Assembly: GCF_002564105.1 (NCBI RefSeq)
Contig: NZ_PDBX01000001.1
Location: 5,270,001-5,334,000 of the forward strand
Direction of reading: 5' to 3'
Length of the DNA stretch: 64,000 nt
Source: Collimonas sp. PA-H2
Lineage (GTDB): Bacteria; Pseudomonadota; Gammaproteobacteria; Burkholderiales; Burkholderiaceae_D
In this document: positions 18,039 through 26,935 of the stretch, piece after piece
Position numbering within the stretch: position 1 is the first letter of the stretch
Layout of the letters: every line of letters begins with the position of its first letter
Made by a program: the position numbers and the translations under genes
The notes under the pieces: model-generated
Seen by the model: only the letters and a program-made list of their open reading frames with translations
What the model was told of the DNA's origin: nothing
Database searches by the model: none

Positions 18039-19808
18039 TTGGAAAATATTTTGGAAACTACCGTTATCAGATATTTAGTAAAAAGCGTCACGCCTGTCCT
18101 CATCGGCATGTGCCTCCTGAGCAGCTGCAGCGACGGCGGCACATCCGGCTCGACGTCGGCTAGCGCCAGCTCGAAACTCGCTGCCAACGCCGGCGCTCCC
18201 TATGGCGGGACGCCATGGGCAGTTCCAGGGACAATCCAGGCTGAAAATTTTGATACCGGCGGACAGAATGTCGGTTACTACAATCAGGGCAATAACAACC
18301 AGGGCGGCCAGTATCGGAAGACGGAAGGAGTCGGTATCGAAGCGACCTCCGATACCGGCACTGGATATGACGTCGGCTGGACCACCGCCGGCGAATGGCT
18401 CAACTACACAGTCAATGTGGCGGCTGCCGGCAACTACACAGTGCAAGTCCGGGTCGCCAGCCAAGGGCAGGGCGGCACTTTCCATTTCAACGTAGACGGC
18501 GTGAGCGCTACGCCGGAATTGACGGTTCCGGATACCAAGGGCTGGCAGAACTGGCAAACGCTTTCCACCAACATGACGCTCAGCGCAGGGCAGCACGTGA
18601 TCCAGCTGCACTTGGACAGCGCAGTCAACGGCGGCCTGGTCGGCAACTTCAACTGGTTCAGCATCGGCAGTGCATCGACGTCGACCGGACCTGTCGCGGT
18701 TCCCAAAACAGGGACCAAAAAAGTGTATGTCCATATGATGCCGTGGTTTGAAACCAATAGTTCGTCGGGCAACGGCGCATGGGGCCAGCATTGGACCATG
18801 GCGAATCAGAATCCGAATATCGTCGATGCAAACGGCAAGCGCCAGATCGCATCGTATTATTATCCGCAAACCGGACCGTACGCTTCCGGCGATCCGTACA
18901 TCATCGAATATCAACTGCTCCTGATGAAATATGCAGGTGTCGACGGCGTCTTGATTGACTGGCCGGGCAGCCAGAATGTCTGGGATTATCCAAAGAACCG
19001 GCAGAATGCCGAGGCCATCGTGGCCCAGACTGCAAAGATGGGATTGAGTTTCGCCATGGTCTATGAAGACCATAATGTAGGCATGGCCTATGACGCCGGA
19101 CTGATCCCGAACAAGATCGATGCAGCCAAACAAGACATGGCATACCTGAAGAACAACTACACCACGAAAAGCAACTATATCCAGCTGAACGGTGCGCCGC
19201 TGGTGATGGACTTCGGGCCGCAGACTTTTCTCAATGGCTCCGACTGGAACGCGATACTTTCAGCCTTTTCCACGCCGCCCACTTTCCTCTCTCTCTGGTA
19301 CACGATCGATAAAGTCGGCGCTAACGGCAAAGGCGAATTCCCGTGGATTTTCTCAGACGGCATGGCTGGGCTCGATAGTTTCTACAATAACCGTTCCCTG
19401 AACATCAAATTCGGCGTCGCCTATCCGGGATTCAATACGTTCTATAGCGCCGGCGGCTGGTCCGGGCCAGCTTGGACCCTGCCTTATGGCGCGACATTTT
19501 CGACAACGCTCAACAAGGCCATTGCCGCCGCCGACGTCAACAATATCCAGATCGCCACCTGGAATGACTATGGCGAAGGCACGATGATAGAGCCGACACA
19601 GCAATTCGGATATAGCTTCCTGACGGCCATGCAGCAAGCTTTCGGGGTCAGTTCGAGCCAAAGCGAATTGCAGCTGATCTATACCTTGTATCAAAAGAGA
19701 GTGAAGTACTCCGGGAATACAGGCATGGAACAGAAACTCGATCAGGCCGCCGGCTACTTGGCTGCGCATCAGGTTTCCTCGGCTGCTGCGATCATCAATT
19801 CGATCTAA
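18039..19808 (+). CDS. lipoprotein with CBM6 and GH99/GH71-like catalytic domain
   Basis: 589 residues from a TTG start. The N-terminus has a hydrophobic segment and lipobox LLSSC near residue 30, then a Ser/Thr linker. Residues 60-215 are a CBM6-type module ('IQAENFDTGG...YDVGWTTAGEWLNYTVNV', 'GGLVGNFNWFSIG'). Residues 225-520 begin 'KVYVHMMPWFE', continue 'YYPQTGPYASGDPYIIEYQLLLMKYAGVDGVLIDW' and 'TWNDYGEGTMIEP', the pattern of GH99/GH71-like endo-acting enzymes. Probably a surface enzyme cleaving mannan or alpha-glucan. No good ribosome site is visible; the exact start is uncertain. Confidence 0.8.
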   Translation: MENILETTVIRYLVKSVTPVLIGMCLLSSCSDGGTSGSTSASASSKLAANAGAPYGGTPWAVPGTIQAENFDTGGQNVGYYNQGNNNQGGQYRKTEGVGIEATSDTGTGYDVGWTTAGEWLNYTVNVAAAGNYTVQVRVASQGQGGTFHFNVDGVSATPELTVPDTKGWQNWQTLSTNMTLSAGQHVIQLHLDSAVNGGLVGNFNWFSIGSASTSTGPVAVPKTGTKKVYVHMMPWFETNSSSGNGAWGQHWTMANQNPNIVDANGKRQIASYYYPQTGPYASGDPYIIEYQLLLMKYAGVDGVLIDWPGSQNVWDYPKNRQNAEAIVAQTAKMGLSFAMVYEDHNVGMAYDAGLIPNKIDAAKQDMAYLKNNYTTKSNYIQLNGAPLVMDFGPQTFLNGSDWNAILSAFSTPPTFLSLWYTIDKVGANGKGEFPWIFSDGMAGLDSFYNNRSLNIKFGVAYPGFNTFYSAGGWSGPAWTLPYGATFSTTLNKAIAAADVNNIQIATWNDYGEGTMIEPTQQFGYSFLTAMQQAFGVSSSQSELQLIYTLYQKRVKYSGNTGMEQKLDQAAGYLAAHQVSSAAAIINSI

Positions 19809-20041
19809 TGCGTGGCTAGCGCTGACCACAAGCTGGAATGCAGACTGATCTGCTTATAAATGAATGCTTCGCAAAAAGCTATGCTGTCGTGTTCAGCAAG
19901 AGGATGGTTAATGCGAACGACCATGACCAGTCGGTCGGTACTGAAATGCCGAACTACTCATTGGCATGAAGTTACGCAAATAAGTCGTTTGGCGCGTCTG
20001 CTTCGGGGGGGTGTGACGGCGGCGGTCGACACGTCAAAAGA
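19809..20041. other. intergenic stretch after the glycoside hydrolase gene
   Basis: No gene recognised. A plus-strand frame from 19860 runs into the conserved repeat copy that follows but lacks a ribosome site and is best read as an antisense shadow of that repeat. Confidence 0.4.
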
Positions 20042-20268
20042 TCCGCCGTTGCTGATTACGTGTCAGCTGGCGGTATCGACTGACACCTGCCAGCTGGAGC
20101 GATTTAGCGTTGAGATTTTGAAGCCGAATTAGATAGCGGTCAGGCGCCAGTGAATAACAGCGCCGACTAAGAGTGCTGCGGCGTGGCTGAGAACCAGCCA
20201 CATCACAATCTTGTCAGAAAACCTTGATTCGGTATTGCCGGACTCCATAGAACCTCCCCCAGGTTAGT
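20042..20268 (-). repeat. mini-cassette copy 1 (39-residue peptide gene plus conserved hairpin)
   Basis: About 225 bases matching the stretch at 41890-42117 in inverted orientation. It includes the leader dyad AACCTgggggAGGTT with the ribosome site, a 39-codon reading frame, and a tail with hairpin CAGCTGGC...GCCAGCTG (20064-20096). The tail is nearly identical between copies, while the coding part differs at many sites but keeps the reading frame. Confidence 0.8.
20129..20248 (-). CDS. 39-residue predicted single-span membrane peptide (copy 1)
   Basis: ATG is preceded by GGGGGAGG at 5-6 bases. The peptide begins MESGNTESRFSDK, then has one hydrophobic span (IVMWLVLSHAAALLVGAVI) and a short positive tail. 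The paralogue at 41909 has the same length, the same MESGNTE start and a related span; differences are mainly conservative, which argues for selection on the protein. It is below the size cut-off of most gene finders. Function unknown. Confidence 0.65.
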   Translation of the reverse strand: MESGNTESRFSDKIVMWLVLSHAAALLVGAVIHWRLTAI

Positions 20269-21107
20269 TGCGAATAAGTAATGTATCACATTCGCAATTC
20301 GCAGCTATCCTGCGATGCATTCTGGTGTAGCAATGCCGGTGCGGCTGTTCTTATATTGCGTTTTTATACGGCAACACTCTGCGGGGAAATTCGTGGATGA
20401 TTGCCGTTTTGCTGACCAGTCCGAGCTTGACGCGCACGGTTTGGATATTTATCTGGCGCAATTGCTGATCTTTTTCCATCGAGGTGGCGTCGTAGATGAC
20501 GACGATTGGTGATATTGAACAGATAGTTGGATCGGTTGGATTGAAAGGGAAATCGCGGTAATCCATACAGACTTTATTAAAACTCGACAGACTTTATTCT
20601 TTCTTTTCAGAAATAAGGCAATCTGTTCTGCGCACGACGAAGTACGCAATCTTGGTACTTTAGGCTAGGTGTTGCGCTGCACGAATCTTCAGATATTCCA
20701 AGAGATTATTCGTCAAAACAGCACAAATAGCACAATTATCTGTTGCGCTATCTTTGATTACCTTTTTGTTGCGTTTAAATTGTCGCATCACGCAACAGGG
20801 AATCGATGTTGAAGACGTGTTTAGCATCTTACTGTTGCGTCGCAACTGCCGCGAACAACGGAGATCCGTCCTCGATCATTTGACAAAGGTCGCTGGAGAA
20901 CTGGTCAAAAAATTATCTTTGTTTATTGATAAATATGGGTTAAAATTTTTACAGGAGAGCGGCGTATAAGCGTTGTTCGAAGGGTGGTCCCCTTGGTTCT
21001 GGCCGACCAGCACACTATTCATATTCCCAACGGTAATGGATTTCCTCGTTAACGATGTTCGATGTTTTTAAGCGGCCAGATTATCTATCGAACACGAAAG
21101 GTTGACG
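20269..21107. other. AT-rich intergenic stretch holding the proposed left end of the island
   Basis: No convincing gene. 20659-20668 carries TTTAGGCTAG (inverted match at 37265) followed immediately by GGTGTTGCG (inverted match at 37158). TGTTGCG or its complement recurs five times between 20670 and 20839, and GTTGCGtCGCAAC forms a dyad at 20834-20846. A frame at 20754-20969 is open (TTG start, about 71 codons, basic) but overlaps these repeats. Two short direct repeats (CAGACTTTATT) lie near 20570-20600. Confidence 0.45.
20659..20676 (+). repeat. proposed left terminal repeat of mobile island
   Basis: TTTAGGCTAG directly followed by (overlapping one G) GGTGTTGCG. Both words recur in inverted orientation near 37158-37275, just outside the first recombinase gene. 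Four more TGTTGCG words (20741, 20767, 20791 inverted, 20833) lie just inside and may be recombinase-binding subterminal sites. Confidence 0.5.
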
Positions 21108-22067
21108 ATGCAATTCACACGCCAGACATTGCGCAGTACATTTGCTCGCTTCAGAAAAGCGCTCAAAGATCAAAACTTAGACCTTCCATTGAGTTCCGCA
21201 CAGGATACCTGGGCTCAAATTGTCATGGGAAGAAATTACTCTGCAGCTTCTGCCAGTCTCAACCGCCATGGCTGTATCGAGGCGAATGACATTTCTGAGA
21301 CCAATATTCGTGCGCAGATGAGAATCCGCAATCGAGAAGTGGACATCAAAACGGCATGTACCTTGTTCACGGCAGCAATCAGTAGCGACTTAATTGAGCT
21401 GTCAAACACAATGTACGAACTAGCTCGTGTACTTAGCAAAATCGAAGGTGCCTGCGTGATTCCCGTTCACGGGGACATAACTGGATTGGGGATACTCAGA
21501 GAGGGGAGAGGCGGTTACGTACCCGTTAGTACTTTGCCGTTCGTAGCCGGAAGTGAGAGCGACTTCGCTTGGCTGCGAACTAATTCGGACATTGCAGTAG
21601 AAGTTATCAATGCAGCGGCTGGAATTAATTTTGACAAAACTGCAGACATCTTTTTTTCCAGTAGTCGAGCAGGGGATAAACAGGCAAATCAGGCGTTTTT
21701 CCAATACTTTAGTCAACGCGTGGACGTCTCCACTCACGCGGTTGTTAGCACGATATTGGAAGTGTTCGAAATTGGCGACGAGCCAAATTGGGATATAGAC
21801 TTTGACATGGTGCGAGATAATATTTTTTGTGTGTTCGACGAACTCGCCGACGACGAAAAATGGGTAAAACCCGATTGTGATTTTGCTGAAGCCATGATTG
21901 ACCATCTTGCAGTGAGAGTCCGGGAAACCTTGAAATGGCTACGTGACCTTGACGAAGAAGAAAAGCTCGAATATTCCGCGCAGGAGTCACTTGAGCACTC
22001 GGTCAAAATATCAATGCAAAAATTCCTGGATGCGGAATCCGGCAAAGGTGTGACCGTACCTTCTTAG
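21108..22067 (+). CDS. glyoxalase-related (Glyoxalase_8-like) hypothetical protein
   Basis: 319 residues. The N-terminal 50 residues ('LSSAQDTWAQIVMGRNYSAASASL') resemble the small domain annotated as glyoxalase-related, which is often fused to or near mobile-element genes. The remaining 270 residues are acidic and helical with no recognised family, ending in a charged helix. The ATG at 21108 has AAAGG upstream; a TTG two codons earlier is possible. It lies alone, convergent with the zinc-hook ATPase, inside the island. Confidence 0.55.
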   Translation: MQFTRQTLRSTFARFRKALKDQNLDLPLSSAQDTWAQIVMGRNYSAASASLNRHGCIEANDISETNIRAQMRIRNREVDIKTACTLFTAAISSDLIELSNTMYELARVLSKIEGACVIPVHGDITGLGILREGRGGYVPVSTLPFVAGSESDFAWLRTNSDIAVEVINAAAGINFDKTADIFFSSSRAGDKQANQAFFQYFSQRVDVSTHAVVSTILEVFEIGDEPNWDIDFDMVRDNIFCVFDELADDEKWVKPDCDFAEAMIDHLAVRVRETLKWLRDLDEEEKLEYSAQESLEHSVKISMQKFLDAESGKGVTVPS

Positions 22068-22132
22068 TTGTTACTTCGTCGTGCACGACATATGTATTTA
22101 GATAAGTAATCCTTGGGGGTTACTGGGATAAA

Positions 22133-22177
22133 AACGGCTCCTGCATCCATAAAGATTTCAGGAGTCGTTGTCTTTTA
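22133..22177 (+). terminator. rho-independent terminator
   Basis: Stem AACGGCTCCTG / CAGGAGTCGTT (one G-T pair), 15-base loop, then GTCTTTT. It ends the 21108 gene; the same stem may serve the convergent ATPase gene. A smaller hairpin lies just upstream at 22105-22124. Confidence 0.7.
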
Positions 22178-22225
22178 AGGTCTTTGCATGGCTAGTCGCG
22201 CATGAATGCGTCATTCTTCCATTGG

Positions 22226-24517
22226 CTATCCACGCTTGGTGAACGCGAGAACGCGGCCACAAAAGTGGGATAACTCCTGATCATTGATCGCAGCGAGCTC
22301 ATAGGCGGGATTTGTGTCATGGTGAAAGCGGTTGGCATAGGCCAGAATGGCACGGACCTCATCGATATCGACCTGACTTAGTATTTGATTCAGTTGACCG
22401 ACGCGCTGCAGGCAGATTCCGAGGAAAGGTCCGAGCAAAGTCCCTGGCGGGAACGGGGCAGGATAGGCAACTCGCATGAAGGCTTCGAGGATGTGACGCA
22501 GCGCGGCGGCAACTCGGCGCTCTGTCATCGGATCAGCCGCATGCAAATAGGCCGAAACGAGGGCATGGCGGCGGTCATGCTCGGTGATGCAGTCTTGATT
22601 GACATCCCAAGCGGCGAGATTTGATCCTGTTCCTTCGCGGTGGATCAGGATTGCTTGGCGCGCAGCCGTATCAGCTCCGTCCCACAATTGGCACAAAAAC
22701 GGCTTGGAATGCGAAAGCACGATCACCTGGTGTACGCGCATCAGCAGACGACGCATTTCCTGGACCGTCGTCAGCGAGCGATGCTCATCCAGACTTGTCA
22801 TCGGATCGTCTATCACGACGATCTTTTGATCGAGCTGCGGATCTTGGTCTAGTGAAGCGAAGAAGAACGCAAGTGCCAACGTATTACGGTCGCCAGCACT
22901 AAGGGTGTTTCGGAAGGCGGGGCCGGCGTCAGCCAATAGAGCGACCGGCACGTTGTTGATCACCACGTTGTAATTGCACGACGAGCCGCCACGATTGTTG
23001 ACAGGATTGACCGAAGCCAGACGGAAACCAGCATTGAACCGCTGCAAATAAGTGTTGATCGCTACCTCGTAGGCAGGAAAGGTATTCTGGCGATAATTGT
23101 CGAGTGTGGCGCGCGCCTGGCTGCGAAGGTTCTCGGTGACCGTCTTCGCAGCTTTCTCATCTAAATAGTCTTGGCACAAGCCGCTAATTGGATCAGAGTA
23201 ACGGGTTCTAATCGCTTGTAACCGTGTCAAATCCGCAGCCAGAGCGGCAAGGTTCGCAGCTGCAGCCTGCTGTTTGACGAAAGCGATGGTCGGATTGGTG
23301 GCCTGAAGCGCATTGGATAGAGCTATAACGTCGTCACGACAGGCGCCATAAGCACGAATGGCGGTAAGCGAGCCCTCTGAGAGCTCCATATGCTCTAACG
23401 GTGCGGCCGCCTTGGCACGCAAGGTGGTCAGAACGGCATCCCTGGCTGCGATCCAGCATTCCAGAACGAACGTAGTGTCGATTAACACTTCGGGAATTTC
23501 CGTGAAGGCATTCCAGAACGCCTGGTTCTCCTTAGCGATATGCACGGCGTGTTCAAAAGTGGCGGTAATATCGCCGCCGTGCATGGTATTGATGTTCTCT
23601 CCAACTTCACTGATAGCGTTTCGTAGTCCACGGTAAGCGTCGCTGAAATAAGCTTGATAGTGGGCAATCAGATCAGAACCCGCGAGATCCTGCGCGCAGA
23701 AGGGGCAGACACGGTGATCATGCTCATTGGAGGCTCCTTCGACGAGCCCCATGCCATCGGCAACCCAAGTTTCGCCGCCGTTACCCAGGTTGCGCAGATG
23801 ATTGCGGATACGTGTAGCTGCTTCAGCTTCAAGGTCAGGGAGCGTGCGAACTAGGAGTTCATTGAGTGCATCGGGGGCAAAGGCTGGAAGCGAGAGTGCC
23901 TGGAAGGCTTCTCGCTGGCGGATGGCTTCGACCGATTGTCCAGCTGCAAGATTACGCTCGGCTGCTTCGATAGCGGCGTCGATGTCAGGATTGGCGGGTA
24001 ACGCGCAAAAATCGTCAACGGCCATGCCGCCACGTGCGACGGCAGGGATCGCATTGTTTTTCTGTGTGAGCGCTCGGTTATGTTCCTCAATACGTTGCAC
24101 ATGCCCGTGCAGGGCCGCATTCAGTACGACGCCCTGAGAGCCGAGGATCAATTCATGTAAATTCTGGCGATGTCCGGCATCGATCTCCACACCCGAGCAA
24201 ACATTGGCAGCGACGAAGGCATCGTCGAAGATGGCAATTTCTGGCATGGGTGCGGCCCACGCACCATTGTGAAACTGCGCCACACCGGCTGTTACACCAA
24301 GGACTATGTGGGGCGGATTGGCCGCGCCTAAACGATGGCGCTCAAGAACAAGACTCGCCGAGCCAGTCGATAGGGAGCGGAAGATCGATGCGAGTGTAGT
24401 TTTACCGCGCCCATTCTCCGCGTAAATGAGCGTTAGCCGCGCAAACGGAAGCTGCGCGCCGCCATCCACGGAGTCGAACTGGCCCATATTTCGCAGCAAC
24501 TGAATACGTTCGAGCAA
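22226..24517 (-). CDS. RloC/PrrC-like AAA_13 ATPase with zinc hook (candidate anti-phage protein)
   Basis: 763 residues. Walker A 'IYAENGRGKTTLASI' at 31-45 in the variant usual for AAA_13, a long helical middle with zinc-hook motif CPFC at 271-274, ABC signature 'NTLSAGDRNTLALAFFFASL' and Walker B 'KIVVIDDPMTSLDEHRS'. The C-terminal part ('LRHILEAFMRVAYP', 'YANRFHHDT') is where RloC/PrrC proteins carry the anticodon nuclease; whether nuclease residues are complete cannot be settled by eye. TTG start with GGGAG 8 bases upstream. Single gene in the defence island. Confidence 0.8.
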   Translation of the reverse strand: MLERIQLLRNMGQFDSVDGGAQLPFARLTLIYAENGRGKTTLASIFRSLSTGSASLVLERHRLGAANPPHIVLGVTAGVAQFHNGAWAAPMPEIAIFDDAFVAANVCSGVEIDAGHRQNLHELILGSQGVVLNAALHGHVQRIEEHNRALTQKNNAIPAVARGGMAVDDFCALPANPDIDAAIEAAERNLAAGQSVEAIRQREAFQALSLPAFAPDALNELLVRTLPDLEAEAATRIRNHLRNLGNGGETWVADGMGLVEGASNEHDHRVCPFCAQDLAGSDLIAHYQAYFSDAYRGLRNAISEVGENINTMHGGDITATFEHAVHIAKENQAFWNAFTEIPEVLIDTTFVLECWIAARDAVLTTLRAKAAAPLEHMELSEGSLTAIRAYGACRDDVIALSNALQATNPTIAFVKQQAAAANLAALAADLTRLQAIRTRYSDPISGLCQDYLDEKAAKTVTENLRSQARATLDNYRQNTFPAYEVAINTYLQRFNAGFRLASVNPVNNRGGSSCNYNVVINNVPVALLADAGPAFRNTLSAGDRNTLALAFFFASLDQDPQLDQKIVVIDDPMTSLDEHRSLTTVQEMRRLLMRVHQVIVLSHSKPFLCQLWDGADTAARQAILIHREGTGSNLAAWDVNQDCITEHDRRHALVSAYLHAADPMTERRVAAALRHILEAFMRVAYPAPFPPGTLLGPFLGICLQRVGQLNQILSQVDIDEVRAILAYANRFHHDTNPAYELAAINDQELSHFCGRVLAFTKRG

Positions 24518-24791
24518 AACTATCTCCCTTGTTCCATCAAGAATCGATAGGCGTATGGTTATTGCTATATGTGTTACATGGAGAGCCCCTAACAGAGCAT
24601 CTTCTTCGCTTTCGCATCAAAGCCGAGTTCCGTTACTTGACGTGAAGCAACGCGGAAAAATTTCATCTATGAAACTCTTATTGTTCATCAACACCATACC
24701 GCTAACTACACACTTGTTGTGCTGCCTTTCTCAATCCATTTGCAGCGCTGCAATTGTTAGCCAGTTGTGCAGAAAACTGATAGCAGTTCGC
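24518..24791. other. intergenic stretch
   Basis: AT-rich; no gene recognised. It contains the promoter region of the zinc-hook ATPase and the 3' flank of the small gene at 24792. Confidence 0.4.
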
Positions 24792-25142
24792 TTAATTTGA
24801 TTCGCAAATGATTTTGGCGGGCAGTCCATTTGAAGTAAGCACCGAAAGAATTTCATCAATATCTAATTGGGAATTCTCTTGAGGGAGTTCTCGGCCAAAT
24901 GAAAATTGCGGATTTGCAATTACCTTCAGTTTTACAGTCATACCTTTCTGCGAGGTCATTTTCAGATGGAGTGGAGATGGAAAATTGTCGCGTAAATATC
25001 GCACAGCTTCATGGACACTCAGTATGTCTTGCGATATTGGCATGGAAACAAACACTTCAGTTTTGTTAAGTCCTCTATCCGAGTCCGGAAAATATAAATA
25101 TTTCATAGTGTGATCCATTGAGAAAATTTTCAATTGATGCAT
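24792..25142 (-). CDS. small hypothetical protein
   Basis: Up to 116 residues (MHQLKIFSMDHTMKYLYFPD...); in-frame ATGs at residues 9 and 13 are alternative starts and none has a strong ribosome site. It is a compact alpha/beta sequence without Cys motifs or membrane segments; no family recognised. It lies between the zinc-hook ATPase and the CBASS operon and shares their low G+C. Confidence 0.5.
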   Translation of the reverse strand: MHQLKIFSMDHTMKYLYFPDSDRGLNKTEVFVSMPISQDILSVHEAVRYLRDNFPSPLHLKMTSQKGMTVKLKVIANPQFSFGRELPQENSQLDIDEILSVLTSNGLPAKIICESN

Positions 25143-25340
25143 ATAAATTCAACGTCCCCAACGCATACAACTCGATGCGAATAGAGCATCGTCGCGACTT
25201 AAATACATGATAACTAATAGCCGGCAAAAGATGAACGCGCAGCCCGGGCCAGATAATATGGCGCAACGTATATCTATTATTAAAACAATATCAAGTGGCT
25301 GGCGAGCAATAATAGAGCAAGCTTATGTTACATTTAACAA

Positions 25341-26879
25341 ATGAAAAATGCCAATAAGACGCTAGTCAATGAATATTTCCTGCTGGCCGGGAGCATCTCT
25401 GACACTACCGATAATTCACTAATTGATAGGGCCCATGAATTTGTCCGAGCCTTTGTGACGAGGGTTCTTGACGCAGGAGCTGGCTTCGTAGTTTACCTCT
25501 CGTCTGAACCAGTCAATTTGGATCAGAAACCTCTTCTCTTTGATTGGACCGTCGTCCGCGCAATAGATGCGACATTGCCAGGTGAATCACCTAAGGTTCG
25601 ATTAAAAGTCGTTGTTTCCGATGCGCGAATGCAACTTAAGGCAAGCCCAGAGCAACGAGTCCTCATAAATCGACTTGTCGCCAGAGGTATCGCGGAGTCT
25701 GTAACAATAGACGATGAACTTTTGACAGGTGGCAACGTCGGTGACGAGCAGACTAATATTGCTTCTGCCATGGTTGCGCTCGGCGGTGGCAAGGGAGTCT
25801 TAGACAGGGGCCGAAAGATGGTCAAGAAGCTTCTTCCTGTTCTACCGCTTGACCTGCAGCTTGGTGCCAACAGTGAAGATGGTCAGGGAGCGCTTGCGAT
25901 AATGAAGGCTTTTCGAGCGCAGCCTTTGACCTATATGCCGCACACGGGAGAGGAAGTGGCTAGAAAATTGTCCGCGTTGTCGCTTCAGGAGCCGGTGCTG
26001 GACTTCGATGAAATCGCACGAAAGATAGTTGATATTTTTGAGGCGGAAGTGCTGGCAAAACGGGCTTCAGAACCACCGGATGTCCTTGTCTTGACGGCAC
26101 TTCCTATCGAGTTGGCTGCAGCCAAGCAGGCCTTTCAGATTGGCGAGGAAATATTTGCATCCCGTACAGCATCTGGATTTCACATTTGGAGCGCTCATGT
26201 TACTCGCCCTGACGGCACTTTCGCTAATTGCATTATTGCAAGTTTCGGGGGCGCTGGTAATGTAGACGCGGCAGCCACCACAGCGCTTTTGCTGTCAGAA
26301 CTACGTCCGGCTCATGTAGTAATGCTTGGGATTGCTGCAGGTATGCGTGACAAGTGTAAGTTGGGCGAGGTCGTAATTTCAGACCGGATGGTGGCGTATG
26401 AAGGTGGTGCAGCGCTAGAGGGGGGAAAGGTTGAAGCTCGTCCTGAAATCACCAAGCTCCGAACGAAAGTGCAGCAAGACTTGAATGGATATCTTGCAAA
26501 CACAACTGCAGCAAGAGTACGGTTAGAGCGTGCTTACTCGGCCGCTGAAGTTGTGTTCCCCATCGAAACAGACGCTGGCCCGATCGTAACTGACCTGATG
26601 CCGAGGCCGGCCACCATCGCGAGCGGGGAGTTGCTTCTCCGTGACCCAGTCAAGTTTCGTGCATTGCGTGAACTGCATGGCAAGACAGAAGTTGCCGAGA
26701 TGGAGGGAGCCGGAGTGTTTGCTGCCTGCGCGCAGCGGGATGTACCGGTATTGGTGATTCGTGGAATCAGCGACTTTGGCGATTCACTTAAGGACAACCG
26801 GTTTCACGCCTTGGCGGCTAAGGCGGCCGCTGTTGTCACAGCGGATTACGTAGCTAACGGCCTGTCTATCACTAGCTGA
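25341..26879 (+). CDS. CBASS effector candidate: SLOG-like sensor fused to nucleoside phosphorylase/nucleosidase domain
   Basis: 512 residues. Residues 10-180 look like a SLOG Rossmann domain: 'FLLAGSIS' at 13-20 and 'ALGGGKGVLDRGRKMVKKLLPVLPLDLQLGA' at 146-176. From about 245 the protein is a PNP/UDP-phosphorylase or MTA/SAH-nucleosidase fold: 'VLVLTALPIELAAAKQAF', 'MLGIAAGMRDKCKLGEVVISDRMVAYEGG', 'AEMEGAGVFAACA', 'RGISDFGD'. The SLOG part would sense the cyclic nucleotide and the PNP part cleave nucleosides or nucleotides to kill the infected cell (inference from CBASS effectors of this class). First gene of the operon. Confidence 0.82.
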   Translation: MKNANKTLVNEYFLLAGSISDTTDNSLIDRAHEFVRAFVTRVLDAGAGFVVYLSSEPVNLDQKPLLFDWTVVRAIDATLPGESPKVRLKVVVSDARMQLKASPEQRVLINRLVARGIAESVTIDDELLTGGNVGDEQTNIASAMVALGGGKGVLDRGRKMVKKLLPVLPLDLQLGANSEDGQGALAIMKAFRAQPLTYMPHTGEEVARKLSALSLQEPVLDFDEIARKIVDIFEAEVLAKRASEPPDVLVLTALPIELAAAKQAFQIGEEIFASRTASGFHIWSAHVTRPDGTFANCIIASFGGAGNVDAAATTALLLSELRPAHVVMLGIAAGMRDKCKLGEVVISDRMVAYEGGAALEGGKVEARPEITKLRTKVQQDLNGYLANTTAARVRLERAYSAAEVVFPIETDAGPIVTDLMPRPATIASGELLLRDPVKFRALRELHGKTEVAEMEGAGVFAACAQRDVPVLVIRGISDFGDSLKDNRFHALAAKAAAVVTADYVANGLSITS

Positions 26880-26935
26880 TTTACAGAGATTTTTCAACTC
26901 CCGCCTGTCTGGCGCGGAATCACGGGGGGATATGG

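Noticed and set aside
18075..19133. Long minus-strand open frame opposite the CBM6-GH gene (about 350 codons)
   Set aside because: It is the antisense of a well-supported lipoprotein gene, has no ribosome site and no family resemblance.
20754..20969. Small basic reading frame in the left end region
   Set aside because: TTG start without ribosome site, and it overlaps the TGTTGCG repeat cluster; kept only as a note in the stretch description.
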